The notes under the pieces are model-generated. The model was not told the origin of the DNA and made no database searches. It saw nothing but the letters and a program-made list of their open reading frames with translations. From contig NC_048552.1 in the NCBI RefSeq assembly GCF_902806685.2, forward strand, positions 10,505,662-10,569,661: 64,000 nucleotides of DNA. Reading direction: 5' to 3'. This stretch comes from Maniola hyperantus (Eukaryota; Arthropoda; Insecta; Lepidoptera; Nymphalidae). Positions 1 to 8,780 of this stretch are shown here, in pieces. Each line of letters begins with the position of its first letter. The stretch's first letter is position 1. The translations under genes were made by a program, and so were the position numbers.

Positions 1-68
1 TTGTTACCCACTAAAATATGAAAGCACAGAGAAAATAGCATCTTCAAATGTCAAGTGCTTGTCGACAG

Positions 69-3000
69 ATCGCAGCCAATCCCCGACGACTCGTCAGGCA
101 AGTCGGGTGCCAAGTTCTACCAGAGCTATGACCGGCTCTTCATCCTCAAGACTCTAACTTCCGAGGAGGTGGAGAGGATGCACTCCTTCCTTAAGCATTA
201 CCATCCGGTGAGCTTTATTGTTTGACTAGATTATTTGTACACGACAGCTCCAGATGGCACCCGCAGGTCACCTGCGCCATCTCGCACCGGGTTAGCGAGG
301 CTGTGCGGGTGTTCGGGGCGTCCCCACCCCGATTGCTATCTCAACCTGTCGCGTACTATATTTGAATTGTTACAAATCCTGACTTTAATTTGTGTTTCTC
401 TACGTGATTAAATTAATGAGGAGATCCGAAGGAGAATAAGAACAACCGACATCGCAAATAACTGACAATGAGCAGAGCTGGACATAGGTAATTCAAAAAA
501 CTGATACACGTTAGGATCCTATGGTGTTAGAATGGCGACCTCTTACAAATACGTAGTAAATACAATATTTGTTTTTAGACCTGATGTTATACCTTTAGGT
601 GATTCGTAATATTTCAGGTGATTACGATTTTATCTTGATGCGATTATTTATTTAACAGAAAAGCGACATAAATGATTCAGTGTTTTCAGAAATCGATTTA
701 TCTACATAAATAATTGATGAGTTTTATCCTTCCGAATCTAGAAACATTGTCGAATATCTAATCAATATGCATGATACAGGCGATAATTTGGTAGTATTTT
801 ATTGTGATGTATTTGTTTAGTTTTCCATATAATAACACTAACTGATGCCTGCGACTTCGTCGATGTAGGTTTTCCCGTGTAAAAATCCCGTGGGGACTGA
901 GTACTTTTAAACAAAATTCATGTCAAAAATAGGTCTATCTGTTGCTTTGCTGCGCTGCAGCGTGATTGAAGGACAAACCAACAAACAAACACACTTTCGC
1001 GTTTATAAGTAGTAGTGATAGCGGTGATAGCCTCGTGATTAATTTCGGGTGGTCCAGGGGTTTTCCGGGCACGCATCTCTAACTTATCGGAGCTATGTGC
1101 GTTTTAAACTATTTTGAATATCTCTAGCTTTAACGGTAAAAGAAAACATCGTATCTCCGTCTTCCAATCCGCACTTGACCAGAATCCTTTCCTAATCTGA
1201 AGAGAGACCCGAGCTCAGTAGTGGGCTGGTTATGGGTTGATGACGATGATGGTAATAACAAAGAATGACGCATACATTATACATAATATATGATATATAT
1301 ATCTATGACGAAATAATTTATTTAAATCTTCAACTAAACACTCGATTTATTACTTTGCGAACTTCGGAGGTAAGAGAGGAAAGGTATTTTTTTGTCATTT
1401 TCCTTTTCATAGCGTAAATAGTACGTAAGTCCACAACGTACTGGACGCCTGTCGCGTGCCGGCGCCTAGCCGGTGCGACTAGATTAAGGTACGTCTTGCA
1501 AGCAAGACCCTCGATTGCGGTACAATCACAGCTACAATGTCACGATCGCAATCACCTCTGATTGGTGGACGCTCGCTCTCTCGCTATTGGCTACAATGCC
1601 TTGTTGCAACAAGAATCGCACAAATTCAGCCATTCACAACAATTGAGATTGTAATAATGATCGAACGAAATCGACCTACATGTTTCATTTTCCGTAATGT
1701 TTGGTGTTAAATAATAAATGTTTCCACTTGTTCACAGTACATAGTGGAACGGCACGGCAAGACGCTTCTGCCGCAATACCTCGGCATGTACCGCCTCACT
1801 GTGGACGGTATCGAGCACTACCTCGTTGCTACCAGAAACGTCTTTTCCAACCACCTCAATATACACAAGTAAGTTAGCGAACAAGTCACAGTACATAGTG
1901 GAGCGGCACGGCAAGACGCTTCTGCCGCAATACCTCGGCATGTACCGCCTCACCGTGGACGGTATCGAGCACTACCTCGTTGCTACCAGAAACGTCTTTT
2001 CCAACCACCTCAATATACACAAGTAAGTTAGCGAACAAGTCACAGTACATAGTGGAGCGGCACGGCAAGACGCTTCTGCCGCAATACCTCGGCATGTACC
2101 GCCTCACCGTGGACGGTATCGAGCACTACCTCGTTGCTACCAGAAACGTCTTTTCCAACCACCTCAATATACACAAGTAAGTTAGCGAACAAGTCACAGT
2201 ACATAGTGGAGCGGCACGGCAAGACGCTTCTGCCGCAATACCTCGGCATGTACCGCCTCACCGTGGACGGTATCGAGCACTACCTCGTTGCTACCAGAAA
2301 CGTCTTTTCCAACCACCTCAATATACACAAGTAAGTTAGCGAACAAGTCACAGTACATAGTGGAGCGGCACGGCAAGACGCTTCTGCCGCAATACCTCGG
2401 CATGTACCGCCTCACCGTGGACGGTATCGAGCACTACCTCGTTGCTACCAGAAACGTCTTTTCCAACCACCTCAATATACACAAGTAAGTTAGCGAACAA
2501 GTCACAGTACATAGTGGAGCGGCACGGCAAGACGCTTCTGCCGCAATACCTCGGCATGTACCGCCTCACTGTGGACGGTATCGAGCACTACCTCGTTGCT
2601 ACCAGAAACGTCTTTTCCAACCACCTCAATATACACAAGTAAGTTAGCGAACAAGTCACAGTACATAGTGGAGCGGCACGGCAAGACGCTTCTGCCGCAA
2701 TACCTCGGCATGTACCGCCTCACCGTGGACGGTATCGAGCACTACCTCGTTGCTACCAGAAACGTCTTTTCCAACCACCTCAATATACACAAGTAAGTTA
2801 GCGAACAAGTCACAGTACATAGTGGAGCGGCACGGCAAGACGCTTCTGCCGCAATACCTCGGCATGTACCGCCTCACCGTGGACGGTATCGAGCACTACC
2901 TCGTTGCTACCAGAAACGTCTTTTCCAACCACCTCAATATACACAAGTAAGCTAGCGAACAAGTCACAGTACATAGTGGAGCGGCACGGCAAGACGCTTC

Positions 3001-6000
3001 TGCCGCAATACCTCGGCATGTACCGCCTCACCGTGGACGGTATCGAGCACTACCTCGTTGCTACCAGAAACGTCTTTTCCAACCACCTCAATATACACAA
3101 GTAAGTTAGCGAACAAGTCACAGTACATAGTGGAGCGGCACGGCAAGACGCTTCTGCCGCAATACCTCGGCATGTACCGCCTCACCGTGGACGGTATCGA
3201 GCACTACCTCGTTGCTACCAGAAACGTCTTTTCCAACCACCTCAATATACACAAGTAAGTTAGCGAACAAGTCACAGTACATAGTGGAGCGGCACGGCAA
3301 GACGCTTCTGCCGCAATACCTCGGCATGTACCGCCTCACCGTGGACGGTATCGAGCACTACCTCGTTGCTACCAGAAACGTCTTTTCCAACCACCTCAAT
3401 ATACACAAGTAAGTTAGCGAACAAGTCACAGTACATAGTGGAGCGGCACGGCAAGACGCTTCTGCCGCAATACCTCGGCATGTACCGCCTCACCGTGGAC
3501 GGTATCGAGCACTACCTCGTTGCTACCAGAAACGTCTTTTCCAACCACCTCAATATACACAAGTAAGCTACCTAGCTAACGAGTCGTAATTAAAAAAAAT
3601 ATGACTTCTTTTCCAAAACTAAAAAGTAAAGTTTTTCACATTTAAAAATGGCGCCATACAGCCGCCATATTGAATGTAAAAAAAATTAGCCAGTTTCTAT
3701 GATGATTCATGATATTTTATTTATTTCCACGAAACGGTACACTTAGATATAGTAACACGTGCGCTTTGCATCTAGTGTGCGAACCAATTGAATCTATTCT
3801 TTTTTTAGGGTTCCGTACCTCAAAAGGAAAAACGGAACCCTTATAGGATCACTTTGTTGTCTGTCTGTCTGTCAGTCAAGAAACCTACAGGGTACTTCCC
3901 GTTGACCTAGAATCATGAAATTTGGCAGGTAGGTGGGTCTTATAGCTGGCTTTAGGGGGAAAATCTGAACACCGTGAATTTGTGGTCACATCACACAAAA
4001 ATAAATAAATTGTGGTCATAAACTAATAATTAGTATTTTCAATTTTCGAAGTAAGATAACTATATCAAGTGGGGTATCATATGAAAGGGCTTCACTTGAA
4101 CATTCTAAAACAGATTTTTATTTATTTTTAGGTACTTATAATAGTTTTTGATTTATCATGCAAAATGTCAATAAAATACGATTGTATTACGGAACCCTCA
4201 GTGCGCGAGTCTGACTCGCACTTGGCCGGTTTTTTTTATTCATTATAGGTAAACGCTTGTTTATAATCACACCTGATGGAAAGTGATGAGGAGGCCTAAG
4301 ATGGGACGCGTTTACCTAGAAGATTGTCTTGTTTTAAAGATACCCGGGTTGTAATTGGTTCTTACTTTTCACTAGCCTTTAATGTAATTTTTTCACCAGA
4401 AAATACGACCTAAAAGGGTCTACGGTGGACAGGGAGGCTTCGGAGAAGGAGCTTGAAAAGGAACTGCCCACTTTGAAGGACAACGACTTTATCAAGCAGG
4501 GGGTGCGGATCGACATTGGCGATGCCGCCAAAGAGAAGTTGCTGGAAACTCTTACTGCTGATGTTGATGTAAGTATTCTTTATAAACCATACATAATACC
4601 ACAGTTCACAACTGTTAAGGTTTGATTCCGTACCCCGCTGCACGCAGCAGCGCTGCCGCAACAGTGCTGTTACCAGCTGTCACAGTCCTGTCGCGGCGCT
4701 ACTGGTCCTCATACAATCTCTATAAGCTTATATGACATTACATTCCGAGCTAGGCAGCAATGTTCCGCTACATTGCTGCCGCGACATTGCTGTGTAGCTC
4801 GGAATGTAATGTCATATAAGCTTATAGAGATTGTATGGGGACCAGTAGCGCCGCGACAGGACTGTGACAGCTGGTGACAGCACTGATGCGGCAGCGCTGC
4901 TGCGTGCAGCGTGGTTCGGAATCATACCTGTAGGGAACTTCTAACAAAACGTCGAGGCTTCGACGTCACTGGCAGGTGTCAAATGTTAAAACATTCGACG
5001 CAGGTAGCCCTTCATCCTTACTAATATTATAAATGCGAAAGTGTGTCTGTCTGCTAGCCTTTCACGGCCTATCCGTTCAACCGATTTTGATGAAAATAAT
5101 ATTAGTATGGATGGAATACCCAACTTTGGAACTCACTTCCTGAAAATGTCAGAGAGAACTGCCACTCAGTACACTCATTCAAATACAGAGTGAAGCAGTA
5201 TAACCTATCATTACAATAGAGTATTTTATATATTATATGTATTTTTCATATATTATGTATATAATTATTTATTATAAGTATCATTATTGTATATAAGTTG
5301 ATTTGGGTATTTATTATAAGATGTTTATGTAGTTTATTAGATTCTAGTACCGTAGACCTATTCCACTTCTTGATACGCCTTACTCACAACCTTGAATGGG
5401 AAGCTGGAAGAAATCTCTGTTTAGAGATAAGCATTTCCAATGTAACTTAATTTATTATTACTTTGTAACTACAATTTTGGTACATGAAAAATAAAAATAA
5501 AATAAAATAAATAAATAAATAATGGAAATCACTCACGATAGTTTAAACGCTAAAATAGTAATTTATAGTTGAATATTCGATTACAGTTCCTAACAAAACT
5601 ACACCTGATGGACTACTCGCTATTGCTGGGCGTGCACGAGTGCGGGCGAGGCGAGGCTGAGGCGGAGGCGGCGAGGCAGCGCGAGGCCGAGGCGGACAGC
5701 GAGGCGGACACCGAGTCTGATAGCGACACCGACAACCGCCATGGCGACAGGTCACTATCATCATACAGCTCCTAATAGATTTTATACAGACATTATTTTT
5801 ATTGAACCTAATTATACAATTCAATAATCAAGCACTTACATTTTGTTTTTGGTCGAAGCGACTTAACTTATGTCCGATTTTGTATGACTAGGAACGCATT
5901 TTATCATATTTTTACATGACTGCCCAAAAAAAGGGTTTGGGTGTGTATGTATGTGAATTTCTTTATTCTACCACTAGCTTATCCTAAATCTTAAACCCCT

Positions 6001-8253
6001 ATTTCACCATCTTGGGGGGTTGAATTTTCATCTATCTGCATGCCAAATTTCAGCCCGATCCGTCCAGCAGTTTGAGCTGTATGTTGATAGATCAGTCAGT
6101 CAGTCACCTTTTCCTTTTATATATTTACATAACTTCTAAATGCCTGAATAAGGAGTGATCTGGAGTGACACTGGCTATAATTTTTTTTTAAATTATTACT
6201 TGTATCCAAGCTTTTCAATGGTGTTTTGTATATAGATGGGGCTACAACACGCCGCCGGACAGCCCGCGGGGGCTGGGCCGGCAGTCGTCGCTGCGGTACG
6301 AAGGCATCATCCCTGAGCTGGACATCTACGCCATCCCCAGCCACGACGGTGAGTTTCCATCTCCATACTAATCCATACTAATACTATAAATCCGAAAGTG
6401 TGTCTGTCTGTCTGCTAGCCTTTCACGGCCCATCCGTTCAACCGATTTTGACGAAATTTGGTACAGATATACGTCATAGCTTGCATCCCAGGGAAGGACA
6501 TAGGCTACTTTTCGTCCCGGAAAATCAAAGAGCTCCCACGGGATTTTTAAAAACCTAAATCCACGCAGACGAAGTGGCGGGCATCATCTAGTATTATTAT
6601 AAATGCGAAAGTGTTTGTCTGTGTGATAGCTTCTCACGGATGAACAGTTTAACCGATTTTGATGAAATTTGGTACAGCATTACCTTACATCCCGGGGAAG
6701 GACATAGGCTTTTAGGACATAGGCGAGATTTAAAAAAAAACTTAAATCCACGCGGACGAATCCCGTGGGAACCCTTTGATTTCCCGGATAAAAAGTACCT
6801 AGCCTATGTCCGTGGTAGTGATATCTTCTTCTAAATATATAAAAGGAAAAGGTGACTGACTGACTGACTGACTGACTGACTGACTGACTGACTGATCTAT
6901 CAACGCACAGCTTAAACTACTGGACGGATCGGGCTGAAATTTGGCATGCAGATAGCTATTATGACGTAGGCATCCGCTAAGAAAGGATTTTTGAAATTTC
7001 AACTGTGAAATAGGGGTTTGAAATTTGTGTAGTCCACGCGGACGAAGTCGCGAGCATAAGCTAGTTATGTAATATAATTAATGATTATGATCATTATTTA
7101 TATTAATATATCTTATTTTGCAGGTGCTCCCAAGAAAGAGATATATTTCGTCGCGCTTATCGACGTTTTGACGCACTATGGAGTTAAAAAACAGGTATGC
7201 CATAACATATCTCGTATATTATACATAGTGTTATTTGAAAAACTGGCCCCTATTATTATACCACCTAAACACAATCCAATACCAATAACCATTTGTCGTC
7301 TTATACTTGTAGTTTTTGTGATTTAGTATTTTTAAAACCCGCAATGTATACCTAGCGTGCAAAACTTGGGGTCATTGCCCCTGCCTACGACAGGGTATTG
7401 GGTACAGGGTAATCCCAAAACACAACGTGCGTCGAGTGTGTTTTGGGATTTGTGTGGTGCTGCGTGGTGGTGGTGCGTATTGCTTGCCGAGTGGCTGCTT
7501 TTCCTGCATGGTTAGCAGTGGGAGGGCGATTCGACAGATTTGACTTGTTTCAGCGGATTGCAGCAAATTAAGTTTTTGGTGTATTGCATATTAAAATCCA
7601 ACAAAGATTTACAAAGTTACAGGCATTTTAATATTGGAGTGGGAGGGTCTTCTACTATCCCTTTGTCGCAAAACGAAAATTTGTATGAAACCGCACGAAG
7701 CTACTATGGCAATAGTAAGGTGTGACGTCAAAATGCTGTATCGCTATCTCTGTCTAATCATAAATATTTAAATGCTTATAAATTTTTTGTTATTTGATCA
7801 ATTTAATTAGTTTTTCAGTTTATGTCATTATTTTTATCCCAGTCCATACTAATATTATAAATGCGAAAGTGTGTCTGTCTGTCTGTCCGTCTGCTCGTCT
7901 GCTAGCTTTTCACGGCCCATCCGTTTAACCGATTTTGGTGAAATTTGGTATAGAGATAGCTTGCACCCCAGGGAAGGACATAGGCTACTTTTGATCCCGG
8001 AAAATCAAAGAGTTCCCACGGGATTTTTTAAACCTAAATCCACGCGGACGAAGTCGCGGGTATCATTTAGTTTATAATAAAGTAATAAAAAAATTTGGAG
8101 TCAAATACCCAATTTAATAATAACTTGCAGGCAGCAAAAGCAGCTAAGACGGTAAAGTACGGCAGCAACGTGGACGGGATTTCAACCTGCGACCCAGAGC
8201 AGTACGGCAAGCGGTTCATAGAATTCGTGGCTAAAGCCATCGAGAGCAACTAA
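69..8253 (+). CDS. PIP4K: Phosphatidylinositol 5-phosphate 4-kinase type-2 (PIP4K), 3' two-thirds
   Basis: This lipid kinase converts PI5P to PI(4,5)P2. I read the coding exons as 69-207, one copy of the 131-bp exon arrayed at 1738-3562, 4400-4568, 5587-5750, 6236-6348, 7124-7194 and 8131-8253. All are bounded by AG/GT and keep phase, giving about 302 residues plus TAA. The upstream exons (roughly the first 110 residues by comparison with the family) lie before the window. Family motifs in order are FILKTLTSEEV, HGKTLLPQYLGMYRLTVDG, KYDLKGSTVDREAS, KDNDF, the catalytic-region MDYSLLLG, NTPPDSP, and IDVLTHYGVKK with a C-terminal DPEQYGKRF. The linker in exon 5587-5750 is a long Glu/Ala/Asp/Ser run, typical of a variable, probably disordered loop. 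The acceptor at 68 is the least certain boundary. The repeated exon is the odd point: each extra copy would shift the frame, so only one can be used per productive mRNA. Confidence 0.93.
238..362. repeat. GC-rich MITE-like repeat in PIP4K intron
   Basis: A segment starting cgacagctccagatgg and ending cccgattgctatctcaacc then tgtcgcg. It is related to 12751-12896 and 37118-37237, where both ends form a terminal inverted repeat of the acaggttgagatggcaatcg type. No coding capacity. Confidence 0.5.
842..1008 (-). repeat. Degenerate short interspersed repeat (CGACTTCGTCCGCGTGGA family, here called R1)
   Basis: Recognised from gatgcctgcgacttcgtcg, the following aaaatcccgtggggactga, and the tail of cacactttcgcgtttataag. 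This is the commonest repeat in the window. The copy is diverged and lies in PIP4K intron sequence. Confidence 0.6.
1017..1253 (+). mobile_element. Decayed tRNA-derived SINE (type B)
   Basis: It starts with the decayed tRNA-like head gtgatagcctcgtgatt and continues through 'gagctatgtgcgttttaaa' and 'aaaacatcgt' to the tail atgggttgatgacgatgatg. Better copies are at 46079-46550 and 35000-35745. Located in PIP4K intron sequence upstream of the exon array. Confidence 0.6.
1528..1665 (+). repeat. Interspersed repeat shared with the Prosbeta3 upstream region
   Basis: A stretch including cagctacaatgtcac, tcacctctgattggtgg, aatcgcacaaattcagcc and caattgagattgtaataatg. The same sequence occurs inverted at about 18375-18511, with scattered differences. 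Probably a MITE. It lies in intron sequence shortly before the PIP4K exon array. Confidence 0.65.
1738..3562 (+). repeat. PIP4K: Twelve-copy tandem array of a PIP4K coding exon (154-bp period)
   Basis: Exon copies start at 1738, 1892, 2046, 2200, 2354, 2508, 2662, 2816, 2970, 3124, 3278 and 3432. Each is 131 bp (43 codons plus 2 nt) and encodes YIVERHGKTLLPQYLGMYR and onward to NIHK. A 23-bp spacer separates copies; it starts with a donor-like gtaagt and ends with an acceptor-like cacag. Differences between copies are few and silent: GAA versus GAG in copy 1, ACT versus ACC in copies 1 and 6, and gtaagc in the spacer after copy 8. The spacer is too short for a normal spliceosomal intron, and reading through it meets TAA at once after NIHK. 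Either one copy is chosen per transcript, or the array is a recent minisatellite-like expansion or an assembly artefact. Confidence 0.95.
3808..4233 (+). repeat. Interspersed repeat with 'agggttccgtacc' ends (here called repeat D)
   Basis: It begins agggttccgtacctcaaaag, has an internal gtctgtctgtctgtcag and 'atcatatgaaagggc', and ends acggaaccctcagtgcgcga then ctgactcgcacttggccgg. Related copies are at 46773-47534 (split by a SINE) and 34578-34790 (fragment). No ORF. Confidence 0.65.
4618..4929. mobile_element. Long foldback (inverted-repeat) element
   Basis: Two arms of about 140-150 bp are near-perfect reverse complements. The left arm runs from aggtttgattccg through tgcacgcagcagcgctgccg to cattacattccgagcta, and the right arm mirrors it and ends cggaatcatacct. 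The short centre is aatgttccgctacattgctg. The whole can fold into one long hairpin. It sits 50 bp after the PIP4K exon ending at 4568. No coding capacity; I read it as a foldback-type MITE. No clear target duplication. Confidence 0.75.
5008..5110 (+). repeat. R1 repeat fragment
   Basis: Contains tactaatattataaatgcga, aagtgtgtctgtctgctagc and gcctatccgttcaaccgatt, then breaks off at attagtatgg, where the LINE fragment begins. Confidence 0.6.
5111..5522 (+). mobile_element. 3' end of a 5'-truncated LINE
   Basis: The first about 107 bp translate as WNTQLWNSLPENVRENCHSV, then HSFKYRVKQYNLSLQ and a TAG at 5217-5219. This matches the extreme C-terminus of non-LTR retrotransposon ORF2 proteins ('WNSLP..vr...sv..Fk..l'). 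An AT-rich 3' UTR follows, ending in an (AAAT)n-type tail at about 5485-5522. The tail supports target-primed retrotransposition. The clade is not certain (CR1/Jockey-like). Confidence 0.6.
5975..6126 (-). repeat. Short interspersed repeat (GACTGACTGAC / GATCTATCAACGCACAGC family, here called R2)
   Basis: Reverse orientation. It reads gcatgccaaatttcagcccg, atccgtccagcagtttgagc and gatagatcagtcagtcagtc, ending ttttccttttatatattta. A better copy is at 6826-7064. Confidence 0.65.
6373..6815 (+). repeat. Two adjoining R1 repeats, the second rearranged
   Basis: The first (6373-6593) runs from ccatactaatactataaatc through gcccatccgttcaaccgatt to aagtggcgggcatcatctag. The second (6594-6815) starts the same way but switches, after aggcttttaggacataggcg, to the reverse complement of the family (aaatccacgcggacgaatcc, cccggataaaaag). 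That makes it a hairpin-like chimera. Confidence 0.65.
6826..7064 (+). repeat. R2 interspersed repeat with a GACT microsatellite
   Basis: It starts taaatatataaaaggaaaag, contains an expanded (gact)n run, then gatctatcaacgcacagc, ggatcgggctgaaatttggc and a 3' part ending cgcgagcataagctagtta. In PIP4K intron sequence. Confidence 0.7.
7841..8071 (+). repeat. R1 interspersed repeat
   Basis: A well-preserved copy from gtccatactaatattataaa through (gtct)n, 'ggcccatccgtttaaccgat' and 'tgcaccccagggaaggacat' to cgcggacgaagtcgcgggta. It lies 60 bp before the last PIP4K exon. Confidence 0.75.
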
Positions 8254-8277
8254 ATCTACCTCAACGTGGCCCGGCGG

Positions 8278-8780
8278 GTGAGAGGTACACTCTGATCGCT
8301 TAGACATGTCCAATTTTGATATGACCACCAACCGGAATATATGCAAGTCAAGAAATTACTCTTTTAGTACACACCTGTGTGAGAGGTATACTTTCATTGT
8401 TTTGTTATGTCCAACTAGTGACTACCAGCCGGAATATTAAAGTCAAGAAATTGCTCTTTTAGTACACACCTGTGTGAGAGGTATACTTTTATTGTTTAGA
8501 TATATCCAACTTTGGATATAACTAGTGACTACCAGCCGGGATGAATATTAAAGTCAAGAAATTGCTGTTTTAGTGCACACTTATTATTGTCCGAGAGGAA
8601 TACTTTTAATGTAACCGGAATATCAAAGATAAGAAATTGCCATTTTAATGCACACTATACAGTTACACACCCATTTTATGAGAGGTATACTTTAATTATT
8701 TAGATATGTCCAAACATTGAGTAACAATATGATATCAGCTAATCAAAAGATCAAGAATAAGTTGCTTTTTTAGTGCATTT
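8278..8780. repeat. About five imperfect tandem units in the probable PIP4K 3' UTR
   Basis: Units begin at about 8278, 8379, 8473, 8591 and 8679 with (g)tgagaggtatacttt, continue with tatgtccaact and agtcaagaaattgctctttt, and end agtacacacctgtg. Spacing is about 88-118 bp. The array starts 25 bp after the PIP4K stop, so it is probably transcribed. A further partial unit is at about 9957-10005. Confidence 0.75.

Noticed and set aside
1732..3493. Open frames of 73 codons on the minus strand repeated across the exon array
   Set aside because: They are the reverse complement of the PIP4K exon repeated by the array. There is no independent evidence of coding.
6840..6895. (GACT)n run as a possible CRISPR or regulatory array
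   Set aside because: A microsatellite within the R2 interspersed repeat. No spacer structure, and the genome is eukaryotic.
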